A DNA stretch of 8,272 nucleotides from an uncultured Clostridium sp. (GTDB lineage Bacteria > Bacillota > Clostridia > Lachnospirales > Lachnospiraceae), in contig CANRXD010000056.1 of NCBI GenBank assembly GCA_947643685.1, positions 1 through 8,272 of the forward strand, in the 5' to 3' direction. The notes beneath the pieces are model-generated. The model worked only from the letters and a program-made list of their open reading frames with translations. It did not search any database and was not told where the DNA came from. Positions 1 to 5,423 of this stretch are shown one piece after another. The first letter of the stretch is position 1. The number at the start of each line of letters is the position of its first letter. A program made the translations under genes and the position numbers.

Positions 1-2
1 TT

Positions 3-27
3 TTACCAATTATTAAATTTTTGGTAA
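3..27. repeat. Short inverted repeat at the left edge
   Basis: TTACCAA (3-9) and TTGGTAA (21-27) form a perfect 7-bp inverted repeat around an A+T-rich 11-base centre. No run of T follows on the plus strand, and the window ends too soon to see what follows on the minus strand. It could be the end of a terminator or an operator for a gene left of the window. Only the symmetry is directly seen. Confidence 0.3.
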
Positions 28-70
28 CCTTACAGCCTTCCAAAAATAACGGCTTACTGTAAAAACACAC

Positions 71-92
71 GGCCAGGTTATACCCCCTGGCC
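71..92 (-). terminator. Rho-independent terminator overlapping the stop of the TSCPD gene
   Basis: GGCCAGG (71-77) pairs perfectly with CCTGGCC (86-92) across an 8-base loop. Read on the minus strand, the 7-bp G+C-rich stem is followed directly by GTGTGTTTTTA, a usable though interrupted U-tract. The 3' end of the 83-codon minus-strand gene, including its TAA stop at 78-80, lies inside the hairpin, so the last codons double as the terminator stem. Confidence 0.65.
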
Positions 93-329
93 GATGATTT
101 TCCGAAGCGCTTCCGCGAGCTGTGCCGGGCAGGAAGTAGCCCGCTGTTTACACTTGATTTTTGATAATTTTTCTATCAGCTCTTCGGGGCTGTGTCCTTC
201 TGCCAGTACGGCAATCCCCTTTCCGTTTCCATCGCATCCTCCGAGGAAAGAAACATTTTCCACCTTCCCGTCAATAATATCAAATGAAATTTGTTTGGCA
301 CATACGCCCTCCGGTGTATATGTATACAT
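78..329 (-). CDS. Small TSCPD-domain protein (TIGR03905-like), function unknown
   Basis: This 83-residue protein looks like the short stand-alone TSCPD-domain proteins common in clostridia. The same domain occurs at the C-terminus of some B12-dependent ribonucleotide reductases. The diagnostic TSCP motif is at residues 65-68, here followed by AQL. Cysteines at 10, 32, 60 and 67 are placed as expected for a metal-binding (probably zinc) domain, but metal binding is inferred. There is no signal peptide or membrane segment, so it should be cytoplasmic. The start is set by AAGGAGGAG (minus strand, 335-343) just upstream of the ATG. A TATAAA-like -10 lies at 373-378 but I see no convincing -35 for it. 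The gene follows but on the same strand after a 158-base gap with a hairpin, so it is probably a separate transcript. I know of no link to butyrate formation. Confidence 0.82.
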   Translation of the reverse strand: MYTYTPEGVCAKQISFDIIDGKVENVSFLGGCDGNGKGIAVLAEGHSPEELIEKLSKIKCKQRATSCPAQLAEALRKIIGQGV

Positions 330-422
330 ACGAACTCCTCCTTAAAACAGTTACAGCTTTGAAGCTTTCTGATTTATAGTATGCGAAATTTTAGAAAATG
401 GGAATGGGATAGAGTACAATAA

Positions 423-466
423 GGGCCGCCAAAAGCGCAGGAGATTTTCCCAAACGCCGGCGGCCC
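423..466 (-). terminator. Terminator-like hairpin downstream of but
   Basis: GGGCCGCC (423-430) and GGCGGCCC (459-466) form a perfect 8-bp G+C stem around a 28-base loop that can pair further. It begins 21 bases past the but stop codon. On the minus strand it is followed by TTATTGTAC, a poor U-tract, so termination may be incomplete and some readthrough into the TSCPD gene is possible. No plus-strand gene ends here, so the minus strand is the sensible orientation. Confidence 0.55.
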
Positions 467-487
467 GCCGTATGCAGATTTATAATG

Positions 488-1828
488 TTAAAGCTTATTG
501 CTCCGCTTCCATATATTCATCTTTTCGGCGGCGGTAATCAGTTCATCGCGGAAATCAGGATGCGCCACAGAGATGATGGCTTCTGCCTTCTGCCATGTGG
601 AGAGTCCCTTTAAATTTACTTTACCATACTCAGTTACCAGATAATGAATATTGGCACGGGTATCCGTTACGATGGAGCCAGGGTTTAAAGTCGGGAGAAT
701 TCTGGACTTTAACTGGCCGTCCTTTGTCTTAAAGGTAGAGGAGCAGCAGATAAAGCTCTTTCCGCCTTTGGAGAGGTATGCGCCGAGAACGAAGTCAAGC
801 TGTCCGCCGGCGCCGCTGATGTGTTTGATTCCGGAGGATTCTGCATTTACCTGGCCGAAAAGATCCAGATCAACAGCATTGTTGATGGACATAAAGTTAT
901 CCAGAGCGGAGATGGAACGGATATCGTTGGTGTAATCTACCGGAGCGGACATACATTCCGGATTTTTATTCAAATAATCGTACAGTTTCTTTGTACCTGC
1001 ACCAAAAGCGTATACCTGGCGTCCTCTATCGATGTTCTTTCTGGCACCGGTGATTTTGCCTGCATTTGCGATGTCAACAAAAGCATCGACATACATTTCG
1101 GTATGTACACCCAGGTCCTTTAAGTCGGATTTTGCAATCAGTGATCCGACGGCGTTTGGCATTCCGCCGATACCAAGCTGTAAACAGGCGCCATCGGGAA
1201 TTTCAGAAACGATTAATTTTGCAACAGCCTCATCCACTTCGGATGCGGCAGCGCCGCCCATCTCGGTGATGGTTGGATTGGAACCCTCGACGATCATATC
1301 AACTTTGGAAATATGAATGCCTTCTTCAAAGCCACCATAGCAGACAGGCATATTTTCATTGACTTCCACAATTACAACCTTTGCAGTTTCGCAGACAGCG
1401 GCCATATGGGAAGCGTTTGGACCAAAGTTAAAGAATCCGTGCTCATCCATAGGGGAAACCTGGAAAACTGCCACATCTGGTTTGGTCTGGGACTCTCTGT
1501 AATATCTTGGAAGCTCGGAATACCGCATCGGTGCATAGAAAGAGAAGCCCTGTGCGATGGCCTTTCTTTCGATTCCGCCCATGTGCCAGGAATTCCAGGT
1601 CAGATGTTCTGCGGGGTTTTCGATTTTGAAAATTTCCGGTACCCACATTAAAATACCGCCGCGGAAATTTACATTTGTAAGTTCCGGCAGCCTCTTTGCC
1701 AGTGCGGCATCGACAGCTACGGGGGTTCCGGTGGTCCAGCCATAATCTACCCAGTCGCCGGATTTAACCACACCGGCGGCCTGTTCGGCTGTTACCAGTT
1801 TGTCCTGATACATTTTTTTGAAATCCAT
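488..1828 (-). CDS. but: Butyryl-CoA:acetate CoA-transferase
   Basis: This 446-residue cytoplasmic enzyme transfers CoA from butyryl-CoA to acetate, releasing butyrate and acetyl-CoA; it is the last step of butyrate formation in many gut anaerobes. It belongs to the acetyl-CoA hydrolase/transferase (Cat1/AbfT) family. Visible landmarks are GIGGMP (219-224), the presumed catalytic glutamate E244 in VHTEM, and the C-terminal glycine-rich GAGGQLDF (339-346). [11 protein letters not shown] (73-83) and AFVDIANAG (249-257) match regions conserved in known But proteins. Length also fits But (about 445-448); 4-hydroxybutyrate CoA-transferases are usually slightly shorter and diverge in these blocks, so that alternative is less likely. 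The ATG has AGAGGA on the minus strand (1835-1840), six bases away. It is transcribed divergently from thl from its own promoter. No truncation is seen. Confidence 0.93.
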   Translation of the reverse strand: MDFKKMYQDKLVTAEQAAGVVKSGDWVDYGWTTGTPVAVDAALAKRLPELTNVNFRGGILMWVPEIFKIENPAEHLTWNSWHMGGIERKAIAQGFSFYAPMRYSELPRYYRESQTKPDVAVFQVSPMDEHGFFNFGPNASHMAAVCETAKVVIVEVNENMPVCYGGFEEGIHISKVDMIVEGSNPTITEMGGAAASEVDEAVAKLIVSEIPDGACLQLGIGGMPNAVGSLIAKSDLKDLGVHTEMYVDAFVDIANAGKITGARKNIDRGRQVYAFGAGTKKLYDYLNKNPECMSAPVDYTNDIRSISALDNFMSINNAVDLDLFGQVNAESSGIKHISGAGGQLDFVLGAYLSKGGKSFICCSSTFKTKDGQLKSRILPTLNPGSIVTDTRANIHYLVTEYGKVNLKGLSTWQKAEAIISVAHPDFRDELITAAEKMNIWKRSNKL

Positions 1829-1870
1829 TTTGTGTCCTCTTTTCTTTTTGGCAGAGTATTTTATGGCTTC

Positions 1871-1899
1871 ATTCTAGCATTTTCGTTCAGGAAGGTCAA
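1871..1899 (-). promoter_or_regulatory. Sigma-A promoter of but
   Basis: On the minus strand, TTGACC (1894-1899) lies 17 bases from TAGAAT (1871-1876). The -10 is preceded by TGC, giving an extended TGN -10. Each hexamer differs from consensus by one base. Transcription would start near 1864, giving a leader of roughly 36 nt before the but ATG. Confidence 0.7.
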
Positions 1900-1927
1900 C
1901 AAAAAGTAACAGTTCAGCCCTGCGGAC

Positions 1928-1984
1928 AGCACCTTCCCGATGAATGGTTCTTAATTGCTTGTTATTTAATTAACGGGAAGGGCT
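1928..1984. repeat. Large interrupted dyad upstream of the but promoter
   Basis: CCTTCCCG (1932-1939) and CGGGAAGG (1974-1981) are perfect complements. AGC (1928-1930) and GCT (1982-1984) extend the stem past a one-base bulge. Inside, TTAATT (1951-1956) pairs with AATTAA (1968-1973), which abuts the 3' arm. The whole could fold as one long hairpin with an 11-base bulge. It sits upstream of the but -35 box, so it would be transcribed only from an unrecognised promoter. A terminator for an unseen small RNA or a protein-binding dyad are both possible. Confidence 0.5.
1959..1976. promoter_or_regulatory. Candidate Rex operator A
   Basis: TTGTTA (1959-1964), six bases, then TAACGG (1971-1976). This contains an exact GTTA-N6-TAAC core and matches 11 of 14 specified positions of the clostridial Rex consensus TTGTTAA-N4-TTAACAA as I recall it. 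It is about 60 bases upstream of the but -35 box and lies within the large dyad at 1928-1984, so its symmetry may partly belong to that element. Confidence 0.35.
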
Positions 1985-2023
1985 TTCGTTTCGATTATCC
2001 TGGAAAATGTCAACACAAAATGC

Positions 2024-2052
2024 TTGAAATATAAAATATAAACGAATATAAA
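2024..2052 (+). promoter_or_regulatory. Possible second upstream promoter for the thl operon
   Basis: TTGAAA (2024-2029) is separated by 17 bases from TATAAA (2047-2052); each hexamer is one base from the sigma-A consensus. Transcription would begin near 2059, giving a long leader of over 300 nt. The surrounding DNA is very A+T-rich, so a chance match is a real possibility. Its interest is that Rex-like site B would lie just downstream of the start. Confidence 0.3.
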
Positions 2053-2083
2053 AGAAAAAATTGTGAAAATACACTAAAAATAA

Positions 2084-2101
2084 TAGTTAAAAGCATAACA
2101 A
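2084..2101. promoter_or_regulatory. Candidate Rex operator B
   Basis: TAGTTA (2084-2089), six bases, then TAACAA (2096-2101). It has an exact GTTA-N6-TAAC core and matches 12 of 14 specified positions of TTGTTAA-N4-TTAACAA, the best match in the region. Rex represses fermentative NADH-consuming genes in clostridia when NADH/NAD+ is low, which fits a cluster containing an NADH-dependent dehydrogenase and an NADH-oxidising Bcd/Etf complex. Binding is inferred. Confidence 0.5.
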
Positions 2102-2121
2102 AACAGAAAATATGCGGTCAA

Positions 2122-2159
2122 ATATTTCATATAATGAAATATAAATTGTATAATGAAAT
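2122..2159. repeat. Palindrome ATATTTCAT/ATGAAATAT plus a third half-site
   Basis: ATATTTCAT (2122-2130) and ATGAAATAT (2134-2142) are perfect 9-base inverted arms around a 3-base centre. A further direct copy of the right arm, TATAATGAAAT, occurs at 2149-2159, 19 bases after the first copy (2130-2140). Two TATAAT hexamers (2130-2135, 2149-2154) lie within the repeats but have no good -35. This has the form of a dimeric repressor site with an accessory half-site. I do not recognise the regulator. Confidence 0.5.
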
Positions 2160-2183
2160 TTCTGAAAAGGTTCTCCAAAGTGC

Positions 2184-2203
2184 CTTTGTTAAATCTTTGT
2201 TAA
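2184..2203 (+). repeat. Tandem CTTTGTTAA direct repeat, 11-bp period
   Basis: CTTTGTTAA occurs at 2184-2192 and again at 2195-2203. The 11-bp period places both copies on nearly the same face of the helix. Each copy contains TTGTTAA, the Rex half-site, but in direct rather than inverted orientation. It may be a regulator site or a relic of one. Confidence 0.45.
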
Positions 2204-2211
2204 GTGCTTGT

Positions 2212-2231
2212 CATAAAAGCCCGATTTTATG
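2212..2231. repeat. CATAAAA/TTTTATG inverted repeat
   Basis: CATAAAA (2212-2218) and TTTTATG (2225-2231) are perfect 7-bp inverted arms around GCCCGA. It lies about 65 bases upstream of the thl -35 box. It could be an operator, or a weak A+U hairpin if transcription starts further upstream. Confidence 0.4.
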
Positions 2232-2283
2232 GGAGTTATTGCTAAAAAAAAGCAAAAGGGGGGAAAATTATTAAAAAAAAAAC

Positions 2284-2301
2284 ATGTTAAATATTTGACA
2301 G
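2284..2301. promoter_or_regulatory. Candidate Rex operator D overlapping the thl -35 box
   Basis: ATGTTAA (2284-2290), ATAT, then TTGACAG (2295-2301). This matches 11 of 14 specified positions of TTGTTAA-N4-TTAACAA, and the right half is the -35 hexamer itself. A bound repressor here would directly block RNA polymerase. The match is imperfect, so function is inferred mainly from position. Confidence 0.4.
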
Positions 2302-2323
2302 CAAAATACAAGAGTGTTATCAT
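2295..2323 (+). promoter_or_regulatory. Main sigma-A promoter of the thl-crt-hbd-bcd-etfBA operon
   Basis: A perfect -35 TTGACA (2295-2300) is followed after exactly 17 bases by TATCAT (2318-2323), one base from consensus. A ten-A run at 2273-2282, just upstream of the -35, could act as an UP-like element. Transcription should start near 2330, giving a leader of about 54 nt. Confidence 0.8.
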
Positions 2324-2338
2324 AAAAGATATTAAGAA

Positions 2339-2369
2339 GGGTACCTGATACCCGGTTTTTGCGAAAAAC
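2339..2369 (+). promoter_or_regulatory. Twin small stem-loops in the thl leader
   Basis: GGGTA (2339-2343) pairs with TACCC (2349-2353), loop CCTGA. Directly after it, GTTTTT (2355-2360) pairs with AAAAAC (2364-2369), loop GCG. The second hairpin ends next to the AAGGAGG ribosome binding site (2370-2376). The first hairpin plus the following GGTTTTT resembles a weak intrinsic terminator, so attenuation is possible. Alternatively the dyad, just past the predicted start, is a DNA operator, or the hairpins stabilise the 5' end of the mRNA. Confidence 0.45.
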
Positions 2370-2383
2370 AAGGAGGAAAAGCT

Positions 2384-3568
2384 ATGGCAAAGAAAATTGT
2401 GCTGGCCGGCGCATGCCGTACAGCGATTGGAACAATGGGTGGTGCATTAAGCACAGTTCCGGCTCCGGAATTGGGGGCTATCGTTATTAGAGAAGCTTTA
2501 AACAGAGCTGGAATTGCCCCGGAAAAGGTTGACCAGGTATATATGGGCTGTGTAATCCAGGCCGGACAGGGGCAGAATGTGGCCCGCCAGGCTTCTATTA
2601 AAGCAGGACTTCCGGTTGAGGTTCCGGCGGTTACGATCAACGTTGTGTGTGGTTCCGGTTTACAGTGTGTAAATATGGCGGCCCAGATGATCGAAGCAGG
2701 AGATGCGGATATCGTTGTGGCCGGCGGTACAGAAAATATGTCCATGGCTCCGTATGCAATGATGAAAGGCCGTTACGGCTACCGTATGGGAAATGCGACA
2801 CTGGTTGATACCATGGTAAATGATGCGTTATGGGATATATTCAATAACTACCACATGGGTATCACAGCCGAGAATATCTGTGAGCAGTGGGGACTTACAA
2901 GGGAAGAGCTGGATAAATTCGCAGTTGACAGTCAGAATAAGGCCGAGGCTGCCCAGAAGTCCGGTGCATTTAAGGATGAGATCGTTCCGGTGGAAGTAAA
3001 GCAGAAAAAGACTACGGTAATTGTTGATACGGATGAGGGCCCGCGTCCCGGCTCTAATATTGAGACTCTTGCGAAACTGAAACCGGCATTCAAGAAGGAC
3101 GGCGGCCTTGTAACCGCAGGCAACTCTTCAGGAATTAACGATGGTGCGGCAGCCGTTGTTGTTATGAGCGAGGAGAAGGCAAAAGAGCTTGGCGTTACTC
3201 CGATGGCAACATGGGTGGCAGGTGCCCTTGCAGGTGTTGAGCCGCGTATCATGGGAATCGGTCCTGTTGCAGCAACCAGGAAAGTAATGGAAAAGACAGG
3301 AATGAAGATCGGCGACTTTGATGTGATTGAAGCAAATGAGGCTTTTGCTGCTCAGTCCGTAGCCGTGGGAAAAGACCTTGGCTTCGATCTTTCCAAATTG
3401 AACCCCAACGGCGGAGCAATCGCTCTTGGACATACGGTAGGAGCTTCCGGATGCCGTATTCTGGTTACTCTGCTTCATGAAATGCAGAAAAAGAATGCCA
3501 AGACCGGTCTTGCAACTCTTTGTATCGGCGGCGGCATGGGCTGTGCAACCATCGTTAAGAGAGACTGA
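2384..3568 (+). CDS. thl: Acetyl-CoA acetyltransferase (thiolase)
   Basis: This 394-residue cytoplasmic thiolase condenses two acetyl-CoA to acetoacetyl-CoA, the entry step to butyrate. All catalytic residues of the family are visible: nucleophile C89 in NVVCGSGLQ, the NEAF motif (318-321), H350 in GGAIALGH (343-350), and C380 in CIGGGMGCA. One oddity is threonine at 351, where the family signature following that histidine usually has proline. The length is normal for biosynthetic thiolases. The ATG is fixed by a strong AAGGAGG at 2370-2376, seven bases upstream. It is the first gene of the operon, directly behind the TTGACA/TATCAT promoter. C89 and C380 correspond to the cysteines reported to form a redox-sensitive disulfide in Clostridium acetobutylicum ThlA; whether that happens here is unknown. 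Confidence 0.96.
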   Translation: MAKKIVLAGACRTAIGTMGGALSTVPAPELGAIVIREALNRAGIAPEKVDQVYMGCVIQAGQGQNVARQASIKAGLPVEVPAVTINVVCGSGLQCVNMAAQMIEAGDADIVVAGGTENMSMAPYAMMKGRYGYRMGNATLVDTMVNDALWDIFNNYHMGITAENICEQWGLTREELDKFAVDSQNKAEAAQKSGAFKDEIVPVEVKQKKTTVIVDTDEGPRPGSNIETLAKLKPAFKKDGGLVTAGNSSGINDGAAAVVVMSEEKAKELGVTPMATWVAGALAGVEPRIMGIGPVAATRKVMEKTGMKIGDFDVIEANEAFAAQSVAVGKDLGFDLSKLNPNGGAIALGHTVGASGCRILVTLLHEMQKKNAKTGLATLCIGGGMGCATIVKRD

Positions 3569-3615
3569 TTTTCGTTATGAGCCTTTCGTAAAAAACAGAG
3601 CAGGAGGCGATAGCA

Positions 3616-4392
3616 ATGAGCTTTGTTACATATGAGCAGGACGGCTATGTGGGGATTATCACCATCAACCGTCCGGAAGCGTTAAACGCATTGAATACCC
3701 AGGTTTTAAAGGAACTGGATGAGACGATTGACAGGATTGACCTGAATGAGACAAGAGCTGTCATCGTAACAGGAGCCGGAGAAAAGGCTTTTGTGGCGGG
3801 AGCGGATATTGCCGCAATGAGCAATATGACAATGAAGGAGGGCCACGAATTCGGAAAGTTCGGAAATGATATTTTCCGTAAACTGGAGACCCTGCCGATT
3901 CCGACCATCGCAGCCGTGAACGGCTTTGCCCTCGGCGGCGGAAATGAGCTTGCGATGTGCTGCGATATTCGTTATTGTTCTGAAAACGCTGTATTCGGAC
4001 AGCCGGAGGTTGGCCTTGGAATTACTCCTGGCTTTGGCGGAACCCAGCGTCTTGTGAGACTTGTGGGAACCGGAAAAGCGAAGGAAATGGTATTTGCAGG
4101 AACGAACATCAAGGCGGATGAGGCCCAGCGGATTGGCCTTGTAAACGGTGTATGTGCGAAGGAAGAGCTGATGCCGACGGTTATGAAGTTAGCGAAGAAG
4201 ATTGCTTCCAACGCGCCGATCGCAGTCAGAAACAGCAAGCTGGCAGTAACGGATGGATTCCTTTCCGATTTGGACCACGCAATTGCAATCGAGGAGAAAT
4301 ATTTCTCCGAGTGCTTTGAGACGGAGGATCAGAGAGAAGGCATGAAGGCCTTTCTTGAAAAGAGGAAGGTTGAGAAGTTCAACAATCGGTAA
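3616..4392 (+). CDS. crt: 3-hydroxybutyryl-CoA dehydratase (crotonase)
   Basis: This 258-residue enoyl-CoA hydratase/isomerase-family protein dehydrates 3-hydroxybutyryl-CoA to crotonyl-CoA. Both catalytic glutamates are present 20 residues apart, E111 in GGGNELAMCCD and E131 in FGQPEVGLG, as in classical hydratases. The oxyanion-hole residues correspond to A63 in AGADI and G108. Having both glutamates argues for a hydratase rather than an isomerase or hydrolase of the same fold. Length is typical. AGGAGG at 3602-3607, eight bases upstream, fixes the ATG. It begins 47 bases after thl with no terminator between, so they should share a transcript. The position between thl and hbd supports the short-chain substrate. 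Confidence 0.96.
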   Translation: MSFVTYEQDGYVGIITINRPEALNALNTQVLKELDETIDRIDLNETRAVIVTGAGEKAFVAGADIAAMSNMTMKEGHEFGKFGNDIFRKLETLPIPTIAAVNGFALGGGNELAMCCDIRYCSENAVFGQPEVGLGITPGFGGTQRLVRLVGTGKAKEMVFAGTNIKADEAQRIGLVNGVCAKEELMPTVMKLAKKIASNAPIAVRNSKLAVTDGFLSDLDHAIAIEEKYFSECFETEDQREGMKAFLEKRKVEKFNNR

Positions 4393-4414
4393 TTGCAGGC
4401 AGAGATTCCTGCAG
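4393..4414 (+). other. Intercistronic stem-loop between crt and hbd
   Basis: TGCAGG (4394-4399) pairs with CCTGCA (4408-4413), with one more T-G wobble outside, around an 8-base loop. It starts immediately after the crt stop codon and ends before the hbd ribosome binding site. It is followed by AAAATATAAGG rather than a U-tract, so it is not a terminator. A role in protecting the upstream mRNA end or setting a processing point is possible. Confidence 0.4.
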
Positions 4415-4438
4415 AAAATATAAGGAGGCAAAAAAGAC

Positions 4439-5278
4439 ATGAAGGTTGGTATTATCGGGGCGGGAACCATGGGTTCCGGAATTGCTCAGGCTTTTGCACA
4501 GACCGAAGGATATGAGGTAATGCTGTGCGATATTAATGAGACACTCGCCGCAAACGGCAAGAATAAAATTGCAAAAGGATTTGAAAAAAGAATTGCGAAG
4601 GGCAAAATGACCCAGGAAGATGCGGACAGGATTCTGACCAAGATTACAACTGGCGTGAAGGATATCTGTGGAGACTGTGACCTGATCGTTGAGGCTGCCA
4701 TTGAGAATATGGAAATCAAAAAGCAGACCTTTAAAGAGCTGGATGCAATCTGCAAGCCGGGCTGTATCTTCGCAACCAACACATCCTCACTTTCCATTAC
4801 CGAGATTGGTTCCGCAGTGGAAAGGCACGTGGTAGGGATGCACTTCTTCAACCCGGCTCCGGTTATGAAGCTGGTTGAGGTGATCGCGGGGCTTAATACA
4901 AAGCCGGAGGACGTAGAGGCTGTTAAGAAGATTTCTGAAGAAATCGGAAAGAATCCGGTACAGGTAGAAGAGGCCGCAGGATTTGTGGTAAACAGAATCC
5001 TTGTGCCGATGATCAACGAGGCAATCGGCATTTATGCCGACGGCGTTGCGTCTGTCGAGGGGATTGATACTGCGATGAAGTTAGGCGCTAATCATCCCAT
5101 GGGGCCGCTGGCGCTTGGTGATCTGATTGGCCTTGACGTGGTTCTTGCAATTATGAATGTTCTTCAGTCTGAGACCGGCGATACCAAATATCGTCCGCAT
5201 CCGCTTCTTAAAAAGATGGTTCGCGGCGGACTTTTAGGCCAGAAAACAGGAAAAGGATTCTACGATTATACAAAATAA
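4439..5278 (+). CDS. hbd: 3-hydroxybutyryl-CoA dehydrogenase
   Basis: This 279-residue enzyme reduces acetoacetyl-CoA to (S)-3-hydroxybutyryl-CoA. The N-terminal Rossmann domain has GAGTMGSG at 7-14, and aspartate D31 at the end of the second strand indicates NADH rather than NADPH. The catalytic dyad is H135 in GMHFFNP with E147 in KLVEV, 12 residues apart as in the family; N185 in GFVVNR is the usual substrate-site asparagine. The C-terminal helical dimerisation domain is complete and ends at GKGFYDYTK. Length matches clostridial Hbd (about 280). The ATG has AAGGAGG at 4422-4428, ten bases upstream. hbd sits third, before bcd, unlike Clostridium acetobutylicum where it comes last; this order is typical of cluster XIVa butyrate producers. 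Confidence 0.96.
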   Translation: MKVGIIGAGTMGSGIAQAFAQTEGYEVMLCDINETLAANGKNKIAKGFEKRIAKGKMTQEDADRILTKITTGVKDICGDCDLIVEAAIENMEIKKQTFKELDAICKPGCIFATNTSSLSITEIGSAVERHVVGMHFFNPAPVMKLVEVIAGLNTKPEDVEAVKKISEEIGKNPVQVEEAAGFVVNRILVPMINEAIGIYADGVASVEGIDTAMKLGANHPMGPLALGDLIGLDVVLAIMNVLQSETGDTKYRPHPLLKKMVRGGLLGQKTGKGFYDYTK

Positions 5279-5300
5279 TTCTTGCTATGGAATCAAAATG

Positions 5301-5332
5301 GGAGGCAGGCAGAGGAATGTCTGTCTGCTTCC
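5301..5332 (+). other. Strong 13-bp stem-loop in the hbd-bcd gap
   Basis: Bases 5301-5313 pair with 5320-5332 around the six-base loop GGAATG; the core arms are GCAGGCAGA and TCTGTCTGC. All 13 positions pair, two as G-U wobbles. It is followed by GGGTATGG, with no U-run, so it is not a standard terminator. It is the strongest structure in the operon and sits in the only long gap, so it may protect the thl-crt-hbd RNA or mark a processing site that makes expression of bcd-etfBA differ from the upstream genes. Confidence 0.6.
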
Positions 5333-5382
5333 GGGTATGGGAAGATTGGATACATAGGGGAATGAAGCATCCACATTCTTCA

Positions 5383-5391
5383 TGTTATATA
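5383..5391 (+). promoter_or_regulatory. Possible internal promoter (extended -10) for bcd-etfBA
   Basis: TGT (5383-5385) followed by TATATA (5386-5391) fits an extended TGN -10, but no good -35 lies 16-18 bases upstream. A start near 5397 would give a leader of about 27 nt including the bcd ribosome binding site. An ATGAAG/CTTCAT inverted repeat (5362-5367, 5378-5383) abuts it. Confidence 0.22.
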
Positions 5392-5423
5392 TGAAACACA
5401 ATTCACAAGGAGGAACTAAACAC

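Larger units (their letters stand above)
1829..2383. other. Divergent A+T-rich control region between but and thl
   Basis: These 555 bases carry no credible gene. They hold the but promoter (minus strand, near 1871-1899), the thl promoter (2295-2323), a possible second plus-strand promoter (2024-2052), three Rex-like dyads, a 21-bp palindrome with an extra half-site, an 11-bp direct repeat and several hairpins. A-tracts at 2244-2251 and 2273-2282 suggest bent DNA upstream of the thl -35 box. Each element is listed separately. Confidence 0.85.

Noticed and set aside
30..62. TTACAG/CTGTAA inverted repeat left of the TSCPD terminator
   Set aside because: Six bp with a large unpaired interior in A+T-rich DNA is too weak to separate from chance.
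94..345. Plus-strand 83-codon frame opposite the TSCPD gene
   Set aside because: The minus-strand frame has a strong ribosome binding site and a recognisable cysteine pattern; the plus-strand frame has neither.
651..1651. Several plus-strand open frames of 60-112 codons inside but
   Set aside because: They lie antisense to a well-conserved full-length gene, have no ribosome binding sites, and their products resemble no family.
2189..2371. Minus-strand 60-codon open frame in the but-thl intergenic region
   Set aside because: It is a Phe/Lys/Ile-rich product of A+T-rich DNA, has no ribosome binding site, and runs through the thl promoter and leader.
1841..2383. CcpA catabolite (cre) site in the control region
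   Set aside because: I found no sequence with the required TGNNANCG-type core and symmetry; the few CG dinucleotides here lack the flanking bases.
5382..5423. Upstream in-frame ATG starts for bcd
   Set aside because: The AAGGAGG at 5407-5413 lies inside that extension and serves ATG 5424, where family homology begins.
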